Shown: positions 18,858-28,453, counted from the first letter of the stretch. The stretch is DNA of 64,000 bases from Maribacter forsetii DSM 18668 (GCF_000744105.1 NZ_JQLH01000001.1:496001-560000); one strand, 5' to 3'. Translations and numbers: made by a program. Notes: generated from the sequence alone by a model not told the origin.

Positions 18858-21539
18858 TTGAGCCATTATCCTAATAAAATAGAACTTCAAGAAAGGCATT
18901 ACCAAATTTTTATAGAACAGGCCCCAACTGCCATTGCCATGTTAGATAAGAATATGGTGTATTTGGCAGTGTCTAAATGTTGGTTAAAAGATTATAAGTT
19001 AGATCAGCAAGATGTAATCGGTCGTTGTCATTTTGATGTTTTTCCTATGATTGGAGATGATTGGAAAAAAAAGACTGAAAAGTGTTTAAATGGTATTGTA
19101 GATATTTGCGATGAAACCACTTATCATGGTAAAGGTGATTCTATTCAGTGGATTTTATGGAATGTTAAACCATGGTATAATGCTGAAGGTGAAATTGGCG
19201 GACTCCTAATGCATACTGAAGATATTACCGAGAGGAAAGAGAAAGCATTAAAAGAAAAGAAGTATAATACCATATTAAAAGATACTAGTGACATCGCTAG
19301 AATAGGTACTTGGGAAATTGATCTTTTAAAAGAAAAAGTGTCATGGAGTAGTATGGTATATGAAATTCATGAAGCCCCTTTAGATTATGAGCCAACTATT
19401 GCCTCTGGATTAACATTTTTTGAGGATGAAGAAAGCCGAAACAGTATTTTACTAGCACTTAATGAAGCCCAAAAAAGAGGAACACCGATTAATTTAACCT
19501 TGTATCTTACAACATTAAAAGGTAATAAAAGATGGGTGAAAGTTATTGGGAAAATAGAGCGAAATAATGGTGTTACTTCAAAGATATTAGGTATAACGCA
19601 AGATATTACATCATCAAAAAAATCCGAGAAACTTTTAAATGTAGCTCATGCTGAGTTAGAAGCTATTTTTAACTCAGATTCGATAGTGGTAATAACCACA
19701 AATTCAGAAGGTATAATTAATCGCTTTAATAAAGGTGCCGAAAAATTGTTAGGATATGATTCTGCTGAAATGATTGGTTTACAAAGACCAGAAGTATATC
19801 TTCATAAAGGAGAACTTGAGCAATTTAGAAATGATATGATTGCCGAGTTTAACGGTGGTGTAAATGATGAAAATTTTAACTATAGAAACGAAAATGTTAA
19901 TGATACAAGACAATGGACTTATAAAAGAAAGGATGGTTCAACATTTCCTGTATTGTCAACTGTAACAGCAGTTAATAATGGTTACAGTAAAAAGGAAGGT
20001 TTTATAGCTGTGGCTACTGATATCTCTAGAATTAAGGAGGTAAAGAATGAATTAAGACGAAAAAATGAACTTTTAAATTACGCGGAACAAATTACCATGA
20101 TGGGTAATTGGCAGTGGGATATTGTTTTAGATAAGGTATTATGTTCTACTAATTTATATGATATTTTTGGTGTTAAGGCAGAGGATATGTCGTTAAAATA
20201 TGATTCTTATTTTAATTTCGTCCATCCAAAAGATAAAGATTTTGTTGCCAAACATGTAGAAAATGCTTTAATAATTAAAAGGTTTGATAACTTAATTCAT
20301 CGAATTCAGTTAGATGACGGAACTGTAAAGACAATAAAATTAATAGGTGAAATCATTACCAATAGTAAGGATGAAGTAACAGAAGTTATTGGCGCTTGCC
20401 AAGATATTACAGAGTCTATAAAAGCTCAAGAAGAATTGAGAAAGAAGAATGATCTATTGAATTTTGCCGAACAGATTTCAATGATGTCTAATTGGAAATG
20501 GGATACGGTTGCCGATAAGGTTCAATGGTCAGAAAATTTTTATACAATTCTAGAACTTGACGAAGCTATAACTGACCTTAATTTCAATAGCTATTATAGG
20601 TTTGTTCATCCGGAAGATATAGGAATTGTTGACAAGCATTTTGAACAAGTAAATAAGAATAAAAGATGGGATAGTTTAACACATCGTATTATTACAACTT
20701 CTGGCAAGGTTAAAATAATTCTCATTTTAGGGAAGGTTTTTACTAATGAAAAGAATGAAATTATAGAAATGATCGGTACTTGCCAAGATATAACCGAATC
20801 AAAAGAAGCTGAACAAAAAATATTAGAAGCTAAAAATGAATTAGAAATTTTTACTCGAAAATTGTCATTACAAAATCAACAATTGGCAGATTTCACCCAT
20901 ATTACATCGCACAACCTTAGAGCACCTGTAGCCAACCTTAATTCTTTATTGGAAATCTATTCCTATGCTGAAAATGAAGAAGAACGAACAGATATCTTCA
21001 ATAAATTCAGCAGTGTTATTGATCATCTTTCTTCTACCCTCAATACCTTGATCGAGGCGTTAAAAGCAAAAGTGGGTGATGCCAATGAGCATAAAGAAAA
21101 TATAGAATTTAATGTGGTGCTAGAAAATACAGTTCAAATGTTAAGCGGAGCTATTTTGAAATCCAATGCTGTTATTAGTAGTGATTTCTCTAAGCTTTCA
21201 AGTATCTCCTACAACAAAATTTACATGGAAAGCATTTTCTTAAATTTAATAGGGAATGCCATTAAATATAGTGCTGAAGGTAGAACACCTAATATTCAAA
21301 TTAAAACCGAAGTAAAAAACGAAAAAAATATCATTACCTTTAAAGACAATGGCTTAGGTATTGATCTCGATAAACACGGACATAAACTTTTTGGTTTGAA
21401 TAAGGTTTTTCATAGACATCCAGATGCCAAAGGGGTAGGATTGTACCTAACCAAAACACAAATTGAAGCAATGGGAGGTACCATAACCGCCGATAGTGAA
21501 GTAAATGTAGGTACTACCTTTACTATAATTTTTAATTAA
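18858..21539 (+). CDS. Soluble multi-PAS sensor histidine kinase
   Basis: 893 residues with no membrane segment, so a cytoplasmic sensor. Five PAS units occupy about 12-125, 135-255, 262-395, 400-520 and 525-650; several end in QDITES/TDISR-type PAC motifs. Units 4 and 5 are an internal duplication (ELRRKNELLNYAEQITMM versus ELRKKNDLLNFAEQISMM). The H-box is ITSHNLRAPVANL, with phospho-acceptor His685, followed by a HATPase with N-box NLIGNAIKYS, DNGLGIDL and GVGLYLTK. The start is TTG 18858: an in-frame stop lies just upstream at 18834-18836, and the next ATG (18940) would cut the first PAS domain. A response regulator gene follows 7 bp downstream. Confidence 0.9.
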   Translation: MSHYPNKIELQERHYQIFIEQAPTAIAMLDKNMVYLAVSKCWLKDYKLDQQDVIGRCHFDVFPMIGDDWKKKTEKCLNGIVDICDETTYHGKGDSIQWILWNVKPWYNAEGEIGGLLMHTEDITERKEKALKEKKYNTILKDTSDIARIGTWEIDLLKEKVSWSSMVYEIHEAPLDYEPTIASGLTFFEDEESRNSILLALNEAQKRGTPINLTLYLTTLKGNKRWVKVIGKIERNNGVTSKILGITQDITSSKKSEKLLNVAHAELEAIFNSDSIVVITTNSEGIINRFNKGAEKLLGYDSAEMIGLQRPEVYLHKGELEQFRNDMIAEFNGGVNDENFNYRNENVNDTRQWTYKRKDGSTFPVLSTVTAVNNGYSKKEGFIAVATDISRIKEVKNELRRKNELLNYAEQITMMGNWQWDIVLDKVLCSTNLYDIFGVKAEDMSLKYDSYFNFVHPKDKDFVAKHVENALIIKRFDNLIHRIQLDDGTVKTIKLIGEIITNSKDEVTEVIGACQDITESIKAQEELRKKNDLLNFAEQISMMSNWKWDTVADKVQWSENFYTILELDEAITDLNFNSYYRFVHPEDIGIVDKHFEQVNKNKRWDSLTHRIITTSGKVKIILILGKVFTNEKNEIIEMIGTCQDITESKEAEQKILEAKNELEIFTRKLSLQNQQLADFTHITSHNLRAPVANLNSLLEIYSYAENEEERTDIFNKFSSVIDHLSSTLNTLIEALKAKVGDANEHKENIEFNVVLENTVQMLSGAILKSNAVISSDFSKLSSISYNKIYMESIFLNLIGNAIKYSAEGRTPNIQIKTEVKNEKNIITFKDNGLGIDLDKHGHKLFGLNKVFHRHPDAKGVGLYLTKTQIEAMGGTITADSEVNVGTTFTIIFN

Positions 21540-21546
21540 GCTTATA

Positions 21547-21963
21547 ATGAACGATATTCTAAAGACTTGCATCGTAGATGATGACTCCATATACCAATTT
21601 ACCATGGTAAAAACCCTAGAATCTACTAAATTACCCATGGAGATTATGGTTTTTTCAGATGGAGAAGAAGCAATCGATTTTATGCTAGACAACCTAGATC
21701 AAGATTCCGTATTTCCAGATGTAATTTTTCTTGATATTGACATGCCAGTAATGGACGGCTTTCAATTTATGGAAGAGTACGTAAAAATTAAACCTAGAGT
21801 TGGTAAAAAAATAACCATTTACATGGTGTCATCTTCCTTAGATCCAGTTGATATAGAAAGAGCTAAGAAAATTAGCGCTATTTCAGATTATATTGTAAAG
21901 CCTATTGGTTTAGGTAGGTTAAAGCATATTATTGAGGAGTTGTTAGAGGAAAGAGAAAATTAA
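21547..21963 (+). CDS. Single-domain response regulator
   Basis: 138 residues forming one receiver domain. The acidic pocket is VDDDS near residue 10, the phospho-acceptor is Asp63 in FLDIDMPVMDG, the switch serine/threonine region is YMVSSS, and the conserved lysine is Lys118 in IVKP. There is no output domain, so it acts by protein contact or phosphotransfer. The gene starts 7 bp after the multi-PAS kinase and is surely its cognate partner. The REC subtype resembles those that follow soluble PAS kinases in Flavobacteria. Confidence 0.92.
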   Translation: MNDILKTCIVDDDSIYQFTMVKTLESTKLPMEIMVFSDGEEAIDFMLDNLDQDSVFPDVIFLDIDMPVMDGFQFMEEYVKIKPRVGKKITIYMVSSSLDPVDIERAKKISAISDYIVKPIGLGRLKHIIEELLEEREN

Positions 21964-22067
21964 ACGTTGTTTTAGATTCTTAAATTTTTTAGGTCATCAT
22001 TCAATTTAATAGGGTTAAGCTAAAATGCTAAATACCAGTAATTTTGATTGAACCTAAAAATTAAACT

Positions 22068-22220
22068 ATGTCTTTACTAACAATAATTTTAAATATATTA
22101 TTACCACCATTAGCTGTTTTTATGAAACACGGTATTGGTACTACACTTTTAATAAGTATTCTATTGACTTTGCTTGCCTGGTTACCTGGAGTTATCCATG
22201 CATTTATTGTTAATCAATAG
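22068..22220 (+). CDS. Pmp3/YqaE family small membrane protein
   Basis: A 50-residue open frame with two membrane segments and the family signature: MSLLTIILNILLPPLAVFMKHG, then TTLLISILLTLLAWLPGVIHAF. Proline pairs in the first helix, the Gly in the loop and the LPG(V/I)IHA motif are diagnostic of the Pmp3/UPF0057 family. Homologues in yeast and plants affect membrane potential and salt or cold tolerance, and YqaE in bacteria is stress-related. It is preceded by AAACT and a short A-rich leader and followed by a hairpin terminator, so it is probably a monocistronic gene. Confidence 0.88.
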   Translation: MSLLTIILNILLPPLAVFMKHGIGTTLLISILLTLLAWLPGVIHAFIVNQ

Positions 22221-22269
22221 GTCATAAAATATATTTTGTCTTGCCTACTTTGTTTTGGCAATGACATTA

Positions 22270-22314
22270 GAAACCGAATTGCTATTTAATTTATGATAGT
22301 TGTTCGGTTTTTTC
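22270..22314 (+). terminator. Probable intrinsic terminator after the Pmp3 gene
   Basis: AAACCGAA (22271-22278) pairs with TTCGGTTT (22303-22310); an inner TTGCTAT/ATAGTTG pairing strengthens the stem. A T-run follows. It lies 50 bp after the Pmp3 stop codon. The rest of the gap to 22521 has no further gene that I can support. Confidence 0.6.
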
Positions 22315-22520
22315 TTGATATAATATAATTGTAACGCTTTTTTTGCTTTTCCTATATTTCAGCTAGTTGTTAACACTTATTGTGAAGAGAGACTATAAAT
22401 TCATTCATTTAAGTAATAAATTTGATACGTTAGTAACTACTTTTTCAATCGACTATTTAATTTTAATAAATGGTTGAGGTAATTACTGATAAGTCCAACC
22501 CTAATTTATATACTGAACAA

Positions 22521-23327
22521 ATGATTAAGTATTTTAAGATAGTAATCGCTTTAGTGATTTTAAACATTGTAAGTTGTAAAGAAACACCAAAAAAAGATGA
22601 AGCCAGTTCAAAACAAAATTCTGAAGTAGAAACCCAAGAATTAAGTGCAGAGGCTATTGTTCAAAATGCTATTGTAGCTCACGGTGGTGCCAAATATGAC
22701 AAGGCAAACTATGAGTTTGTATTTAGAGATAAAATATACATGTTCAATAATACGGATGGTGCTGCTTATCGTGTAAATTTCAAGGATAGTATTGGTAATA
22801 GAATTGAAGACAATTTAAACAATGGATCTTTTAGTAGAACTATTAATGATAAAGTGGTAGACCTCTCTGAAAAGGATATTGCAATACATAGCAATGCTTT
22901 GAACTCGGTTATATATTTTGCAACACTGCCACATAAGTTAAACGACAAGGCGGTTCATAAAGAGCTTATTGGCGAAACGGTTATTAAAGGTGAGGATTAT
23001 GATATTATTAGAGTCACTTTTGGTAAAGAAGGCGGCGGCAAGGACCATGATGATATTTTTATGTATTGGGTACATAAACAATCTCACTTTATTGAATATT
23101 TAGCATACAGTTATAGTACCAATAATGGCGGTGTTCGTTTTAGAAATGCATATAAACCAAGAACTATTGATGGTATTCGTTTTCAAGATTACATCAACTG
23201 GGCAGCTCCGGTTGGTACTCCATTAAAAGATTTACCTACTATGTATGAAATGAACGAGCTGAAAGAACTTTCTAGAATTGAAACGGAGAATGTGCGTAAT
23301 CTTAACACGACTGATTTGATAGAATAG
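22521..23327 (+). CDS. Lipoprotein, DUF6503-like
   Basis: I use ATG 22521 (MIKYFKIVIALVILNIVSC), which gives a clean lipoprotein signal with Cys19; a longer in-frame start at 22470 would add 17 residues before the signal and is unlikely. The 268-residue product has a Lys/Glu-rich linker, then AEAIVQNAIVAHGGAKYDKANYEFVFRDKIY. That block resembles DUF6503-type Bacteroidota lipoproteins that fold like LolA/outer-membrane lipoprotein-sorting proteins. Later segments (HDDIFMYWVHKQSHFIEYLAYSY, RTIDGIRFQDYINW) fit the same beta-sheet fold. Function unknown; the family assignment is from memory of the motif. Confidence 0.7.
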   Translation: MIKYFKIVIALVILNIVSCKETPKKDEASSKQNSEVETQELSAEAIVQNAIVAHGGAKYDKANYEFVFRDKIYMFNNTDGAAYRVNFKDSIGNRIEDNLNNGSFSRTINDKVVDLSEKDIAIHSNALNSVIYFATLPHKLNDKAVHKELIGETVIKGEDYDIIRVTFGKEGGGKDHDDIFMYWVHKQSHFIEYLAYSYSTNNGGVRFRNAYKPRTIDGIRFQDYINWAAPVGTPLKDLPTMYEMNELKELSRIETENVRNLNTTDLIE

Positions 23328-23357
23328 CCTTCATTCTAGAACACAGTTTACTTATTG

Positions 23358-23365
23358 TATCTTTG
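23358..23365 (+). promoter_or_regulatory. Possible -7 box of the methylmalonyl-CoA mutase operon
   Basis: TATCTTTG matches the Bacteroidota TAnnTTTG consensus and lies 71 bp before the mutA start, after a gap with no gene. I see no clear -33 TTTG box, so support is partial. Confidence 0.4.
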
Positions 23366-23390
23366 AGAGATTGCGTTAAATTTAGTTTTA

Positions 23391-23447
23391 ATGATGAAAT
23401 CAAAAGAACTCAATATTCAATTAAACTCTGTCTTATATGAAGGGTGA
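23391..23447 (+). CDS. Possible 18-residue leader ORF overlapping the mutA start
   Basis: ATG-ATG-AAA opens an 18-codon frame that ends at TGA 23445-23447, 11 bases into the mutA gene in another frame. A ribosome ending here would be placed on the mutA start at 23437. The peptide (MMKSKELNIQLNSVLYEG) has no visible regulatory codon run. It may be chance. Confidence 0.25.
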   Translation: MMKSKELNIQLNSVLYEG

Positions 23448-24810
23448 AAACTTGTTTGAAAATTTTAAGACCATTTCTGAAAAAGAATGGAAACAGAAAA
23501 TTCAGTATGATTTAAAGGGAAAAGATTATAATGAAGAAGTTGTTTGGAATTCTCCTGAAGGAATAAAGGTAAAACCTTTTTATCATGCGGATGACTTAGA
23601 GCATGTAAAGGTGAAGACTTCTCAAATCTCATCATGGAGTATTGGTAAGTCTATTTATGCGGGTAATGCCATAATGGCGAATGAAAAAGCGCTTAAAAGT
23701 ATTCAAAAAGGTGCTGAAGCTATAAGGTTTCTAATTCCGGATACAACTATTGATATTGCCGTAATTTTGAACAATATTGATTTAGATATTGTAAAAGTAT
23801 ATCTGAACATGCAATTTTTGTCTAAAGAATATATAGACAAAATACTTGTTAAGGTTTCCCGATCAAAAAACGTGCATCTTCAAATAGACCCAATAGGTAA
23901 TTTGGCTAGGTCAGGTAATTGGTACGATACAATGTCCGCAGATATCGATTTGGTTGGGGGTTTAATTTCCAAGGATATTGAAAATTTATTTTGCGTTGAT
24001 GTTTCGCTTTATGAAAATGCTGGAGCTGATATGGTTCAAGAATTAGCATATGCCATGTCTCATGCCAATGAATACTTAAATATAATAGATGAGAAAGATT
24101 CCCTTTATAAATTAAAAAATATAGATTTTAAGGTAGCGGTTGGGGGTAATTACTTTTTTGAAATTGCAAAGCTTAAAGCATTACGTAACCTTTGGGAAAT
24201 TTTGGCTAATGCGTATGAAGTTTCCATTCCGTGCCATATTACTACGGAGCCAAGCAAGCGTAATAAGACTATTTATGATTATAACGTAAATATGTTGAGA
24301 ACCACTACAGAATGTATGTCTGCAGTTTTAGGTGGGGCGGATACGGTGTTCAATTTAAATTATAATGCCGTTTATAAAAAGGATAATGAGTTTGCCGATC
24401 GTATAGCTTTAAACCAGCTTATACTGTTGAAAGAAGAAAGTTATTTTGATAAGGTAGAAAACCCTTCTGCGGGCAGTTACTACATTGAAACCATAACCAG
24501 TCAATTGGCAGAAAAAGCATTAATCTTATTCAAGTCGATAGAAAAAGATGGCGGATTCTTAAAACAATTAAAGAATCATACCATTCAGAATAGAATTGCT
24601 GATGGTGCACGTAAACAACAAGAGAAGTTTAATGAAAAGAAGATTGTTTTAGTAGGTACGAATGCATTTCAAAATGAAGAGGATAAAATGAATCAGGAGT
24701 TGGAATTATATCCGTTCGTAAAAAAGAATCCAAGAAAAACACTGATTACTCCTATTATAGAAAAACGATTGGCAGAAGAACTTGAGCAAAACCGTTTGTC
24801 ACATGAGTAG
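23437..24810 (+). CDS. mutA: Methylmalonyl-CoA mutase, small (beta) subunit
   Basis: 457 residues. It starts MKGENLFENFKTISEKEWKQKIQYDLKGKDY, the usual N-terminal helix of the small subunit. It keeps the TIM-barrel mutase fold (ISSWSIGKSIYAGN, IDPIGNLARSGNWYDTMSADIDLVG, NLRTTTECMSAVLGGADTVFNLNYN, NPSAGSYYIETITSQLAEKALILF). There is no complete B12-binding DxHxxG domain, as expected for a non-catalytic partner shortened at its C-terminus. With the next gene it forms the enzyme that interconverts methylmalonyl-CoA and succinyl-CoA, used for propionate, branched-chain amino acid and odd-chain fatty acid metabolism. Its stop overlaps the large subunit start. Confidence 0.93.
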   Translation: MKGENLFENFKTISEKEWKQKIQYDLKGKDYNEEVVWNSPEGIKVKPFYHADDLEHVKVKTSQISSWSIGKSIYAGNAIMANEKALKSIQKGAEAIRFLIPDTTIDIAVILNNIDLDIVKVYLNMQFLSKEYIDKILVKVSRSKNVHLQIDPIGNLARSGNWYDTMSADIDLVGGLISKDIENLFCVDVSLYENAGADMVQELAYAMSHANEYLNIIDEKDSLYKLKNIDFKVAVGGNYFFEIAKLKALRNLWEILANAYEVSIPCHITTEPSKRNKTIYDYNVNMLRTTTECMSAVLGGADTVFNLNYNAVYKKDNEFADRIALNQLILLKEESYFDKVENPSAGSYYIETITSQLAEKALILFKSIEKDGGFLKQLKNHTIQNRIADGARKQQEKFNEKKIVLVGTNAFQNEEDKMNQELELYPFVKKNPRKTLITPIIEKRLAEELEQNRLSHE

Positions 24811-26965
24811 AAGAGACTTACAACATATTCAATTAGCTAATTCGGTATCGCTTAGCAAAGAGCAAAAAAATAGTAATAGAGAATCTGACGACGCTCCGTT
24901 TATTACTGCGGAATCTATTCCGTTGAAAAAAAGCTATACAAAAGAGGATATCAATGATATTGAGCATCTAAATTTTGCAGCAGGTATACCACCGTTTCTA
25001 CGCGGTCCTTATTCAACAATGTATGTGTTGAGACCATGGACTATTAGACAGTATGCAGGGTTTTCGACTGCTAAAGAAAGCAACGAATTTTATAGAAAGA
25101 ATTTAAAAGCAGGGCAGAAAGGTTTGTCGGTAGCTTTTGATCTACCTACGCACAGAGGTTATGATAGTGATCATGAACGTGTGGTAGGTGATGTAGGTAA
25201 AGCAGGTGTAGCCATTGATACCGTTGAAGATATGAAAGTGCTCTTTGATGGTATTCCGCTTAACGAAATGTCGGTTTCTATGACCATGAACGGTGCAGTA
25301 CTTCCTATCATGGCATTTTATATAGTTGCGGCAGAAGAACAAGGTGTACCGTTAGATAAGTTATCAGGAACCATACAGAATGATATTCTAAAGGAATTTA
25401 TGGTGCGTAATACCTATATCTATCCGCCAAAACCTTCTATGCAACTGGTAGCGGATATTTTTGAGTACACGAGTAAACATATGCCTAAGTTCAATAGTAT
25501 AAGTATTTCAGGATATCACATGCATGAAGCCGGTGCGCCTGCACATTTAGAATTGGCGTATACGTTATCTGATGGCTTGGAATATATTAAAACGGGAATA
25601 AAAGCGGGATTACAAATTGATGATTTTGCACCGCGACTTTCCTTTTTCTGGGGCATAGGGATGAATCACTTCATGGAAATCGCTAAAATGCGTGCTGCAA
25701 GAATGTTATGGGCAAAAGTGGTGAAAGAATTTAATCCACAGAACGAGAAATCGTTAATGTTGAGAACGCATTGCCAAACTAGCGGTTGGAGCCTTACGGA
25801 ACAGGATCCGTTTAATAATGTGGCAAGAACTACTATAGAGGCTGCTGCCGCCGTATTTGGCGGTACACAGAGTTTACATACCAATGCATTAGATGAGGCA
25901 ATAGCGCTGCCTACAGACTTTTCCGCACGTATTGCTAGGGAAACACAGATATACCTGCAACAAGAAACCAACATGACCAAAACTGTAGACCCATGGGCAG
26001 GTAGTTATTATGTAGAGAAACTAACGCATGATTTGGTGCATAAAGCTTGGGAGTTGATGCAAGAGGTGGAGAATCTTGGCGGAATGACAAAGGCAATTGA
26101 AACAGGTATTCCTAAAACTAGAATTGAAGAAGCTGCCGCTAGAAAACAGGCAAGAATAGATAGTCAACAAGATGTAATTGTAGGCGTCAATAAATATCAA
26201 TTGAGTGAAGAAGATGAACTTCAGATTTTAGAGGTCGATAATAAAGAAGTGCGCAGGCAGCAATTAGAACGACTAAAAGAAGTAAAAGCAAATAGAAATA
26301 CAGCTGTAGTTGTCCAAAAACTGAAAGAACTTACTATTGCTGCTAAAAATAAATTGAGCGATAGCGATTCGGAAGAAAATTTACTAGCTTTAGCAGTAGA
26401 CGCGGCAAGAGAGAGAGCAACTTTAGGAGAAATTAGTAGTGCTTTAGAAGAAGCATTTGGCAGGCATAAAGCAATTATAAATTCATTTACAGGCGTGTAT
26501 TCAAGAGAAATTAAAGAAGATAGTAGTTTTAAGAAAGCACAGGAACTCGCAGATCAATTTGCAGAGCAAGATGGTCGTAGACCTCGTATTATGGTTGCCA
26601 AAATGGGGCAAGATGGTCATGATCGTGGAGCTAAGGTTGTTGCTACAGGCTATGCCGATTTAGGGTTCGATGTGGATATAGGTCCGCTTTTTCAAACTCC
26701 AAAGGAAACAGCTAAGCAGGCAGTAGAGAATGACGTCCATATTTTAGGAATATCATCACTTGCTGGCGGACATAAAACCTTGGTGCCGGAAGTAGTTAAA
26801 GAACTTAAAAGCTACGGTCGTGAAGATATTATGGTCATTGTTGGCGGAGTAATACCGAAACAAGATTATGGTTTTCTTAAGGAAGCTGGTGCAACTGCAG
26901 TTTTTGGGCCTGGAACCAAGATCAGTGATGCGGCGATTCAGTTGTTGGAAATACTTTTGGAATAA
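24803..26965 (+). CDS. mutB: Methylmalonyl-CoA mutase, large (catalytic) subunit
   Basis: 720 residues from ATG 24803, which shares eight bases with the mutA stop (ATGAGTAG); a TTG 21 bases upstream in frame is less likely. The catalytic TIM barrel shows RGPYSTMYVLRPWTIRQYAGF, FDLPTHRGYDSDH, LSGTIQNDILKEFMVRNTYI, LRTHCQTSGWSLTEQDP and GGTQSLHTNALDEA. The C-terminal cobalamin domain begins RRPRIMVAKMGQDGHDRG, with the cobalt-ligating His606 in DGHDRG, and continues GFDVDIGPLFQTP. Length is normal. The overlap with mutA suggests translational coupling and equal subunit supply. No MeaB GTPase gene is nearby. Confidence 0.96.
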   Translation: MSRRDLQHIQLANSVSLSKEQKNSNRESDDAPFITAESIPLKKSYTKEDINDIEHLNFAAGIPPFLRGPYSTMYVLRPWTIRQYAGFSTAKESNEFYRKNLKAGQKGLSVAFDLPTHRGYDSDHERVVGDVGKAGVAIDTVEDMKVLFDGIPLNEMSVSMTMNGAVLPIMAFYIVAAEEQGVPLDKLSGTIQNDILKEFMVRNTYIYPPKPSMQLVADIFEYTSKHMPKFNSISISGYHMHEAGAPAHLELAYTLSDGLEYIKTGIKAGLQIDDFAPRLSFFWGIGMNHFMEIAKMRAARMLWAKVVKEFNPQNEKSLMLRTHCQTSGWSLTEQDPFNNVARTTIEAAAAVFGGTQSLHTNALDEAIALPTDFSARIARETQIYLQQETNMTKTVDPWAGSYYVEKLTHDLVHKAWELMQEVENLGGMTKAIETGIPKTRIEEAAARKQARIDSQQDVIVGVNKYQLSEEDELQILEVDNKEVRRQQLERLKEVKANRNTAVVVQKLKELTIAAKNKLSDSDSEENLLALAVDAARERATLGEISSALEEAFGRHKAIINSFTGVYSREIKEDSSFKKAQELADQFAEQDGRRPRIMVAKMGQDGHDRGAKVVATGYADLGFDVDIGPLFQTPKETAKQAVENDVHILGISSLAGGHKTLVPEVVKELKSYGREDIMVIVGGVIPKQDYGFLKEAGATAVFGPGTKISDAAIQLLEILLE

Positions 26966-26976
26966 ATTGGTAATAC

Positions 26977-27029
26977 GATAAACTAAAAATGCCCAAGCAA
27001 TGAAATTGCTCGGGCATTTTTAGTTTATC
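26977..27029. terminator. Bidirectional terminator between mutB and the MFS gene
   Basis: A 24-bp stem (26977-27000 with 27006-27029, one mismatch) around a 5-base loop, with the GC core GCCCAAGCAA/TTGCTCGGGC and A/T-rich outer arms that give a U-run on both strands. It sits between two convergent genes. Confidence 0.9.
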
Positions 27030-27040
27030 ATTAAAAGAAG

Positions 27041-28285
27041 TTACGCAGCGGCAACTTCTACATTACTCTCTTTATTCTTTAACCAGAAATATAGAATGGT
27101 AAATAGTACTATAAGTATAGCAGGGAAAAGTACCATAGTACCTAAAGTTTCTTGACCTGAGACTAATTCTAATTCATCACCTGTGAATCCTTGTGCTTCT
27201 GCAGCTGCTCTGTCAGCATCGATCCAACCACCAATAATAGGTTGAAAAATTGAAGATGAGAACATCCCTATAGCTCCAATAATAGACATGCCTAAGGCAC
27301 CTGTTTTTGGTGTCTTAGTGGCAGCCAAACCAATCATGTTTGGCCAGAAGTAAGCAACACCCAATGCAAATATTACAGCGGCAACATAAGCCATTGCCCC
27401 TGTTTGCGTGCTAAATAAATAAATACCTAAAGTTGCTAGAATTGCAGATCCTAATAACACTCCCGTTTGGTTGAATTTCGCTACCATGCTGCCTCCAAAG
27501 AAACGTGCTACAGCCATTAAGCCTGCCGTCAGTGCTAAAATTAAAGTTGGTTCAGCTCCACTTTTAGAAAGAATAAGTCCAACCCATTGGTTAGGTCCAA
27601 ATTCAGAAATTGCTGTTAGTGCCATACATATTGCAATGAACAAAAATAACGGAGTAAACATACCTTTTAAGTTTCCGCTAATGGTTGCAGCTTCTTCAAT
27701 TTTAGCTTTAGGCCATGTTTGACCAAAGAATAAAAACGCATAAATAACCGCTGGTATTAGTAATAACCATACTTGGCTCTGACCAATGATTCCCATATCT
27801 GTCATAAAACCAGATAATAAGCTTCCTACAGCAATACCTCCTGGGAACCACATATGAAACCTATTTAGCATCGTACTCATTCTATTACCCTTGTAAGCAT
27901 CTGCGATCATAGGGTTACAAGCAGCTTCGGTACAGCCGTTACCAAGTCCAATTAAGAGGTTGGCAACCAAAAGACCCATATAACTTCCTGAAAAAATTAA
28001 AAGTAAAATACCAATGGCATGTGCAAAAAATGCAAATTGCATAATGACTTTGCCACCTACTTTATGATAGATCAAACCACCAATGACCATAGCAATTGGA
28101 AAACCTAAAAACCACATGGAGGTTATAAGTCCCGCTTGACTAGCGCTTAATTCTAATTCTGTTTTTAATTGATCTAATATACCTGCCGCAATGGCAAAAG
28201 AGAATGCCGTGGTAATTAAAGCGAAACAGCTGGCATAAAAAAGCCTATTCGCATTTACTCTAGAAGTTGAGTTAGAACTGTCCAT
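27041..28285 (-). CDS. Major facilitator superfamily transporter
   Basis: 414 residues with about twelve hydrophobic segments and no signal peptide. The loop between helices 2 and 3 reads GLIYHKVGGKVIMQ, a variant of the MFS GxLxDrxGrr motif. Other features are LLIGLGNGCTEAACNPMIADAY in the fourth to fifth helices and HMWFPGGIAVGSLLSG. The pattern recalls the sugar-porter-like FucP/NarK-type MFS proteins of Bacteroidota, but the substrate cannot be named. It is monocistronic, convergent with mutB and divergent from the RidA-type gene with a 237-bp shared promoter region. Confidence 0.85.
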   Translation of the reverse strand: MDSSNSTSRVNANRLFYASCFALITTAFSFAIAAGILDQLKTELELSASQAGLITSMWFLGFPIAMVIGGLIYHKVGGKVIMQFAFFAHAIGILLLIFSGSYMGLLVANLLIGLGNGCTEAACNPMIADAYKGNRMSTMLNRFHMWFPGGIAVGSLLSGFMTDMGIIGQSQVWLLLIPAVIYAFLFFGQTWPKAKIEEAATISGNLKGMFTPLFLFIAICMALTAISEFGPNQWVGLILSKSGAEPTLILALTAGLMAVARFFGGSMVAKFNQTGVLLGSAILATLGIYLFSTQTGAMAYVAAVIFALGVAYFWPNMIGLAATKTPKTGALGMSIIGAIGMFSSSIFQPIIGGWIDADRAAAEAQGFTGDELELVSGQETLGTMVLFPAILIVLFTILYFWLKNKESNVEVAAA

Positions 28286-28445
28286 ATTTAAATTGATTTA
28301 GTTGTTGTTTTGCATAATTTGCTAAACTAATAAAAATGAAATAATATCAATGCTTTTTTAGTAAAATGATACCTTATCTACGACATAAAGCACAAAAAAT
28401 AGTATTTATATAATTTTTAATGTTTTTTATGCAATGAGCTGTATA

Positions 28446-28453
28446 TAGATTTG
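28446..28453 (+). promoter_or_regulatory. Possible -7 box upstream of the RidA-type gene
   Basis: TAGATTTG matches the Bacteroidota TAnnTTTG consensus and would start a leader of about 65 bases before ATG 28523. The -33 box is not clear. The rest of the 28286-28522 gap shows only AT-rich sequence. Confidence 0.4.

Noticed and set aside
22368..22375. TGTTAACA upstream of the DUF6503-like gene as a fifth sigma site
   Set aside because: At the fixed 14-base distance the sequence is AGACTATA, which does not match (G/T)CAT(T/C)AA(A/T), and the start codon lies about 145 bp away.
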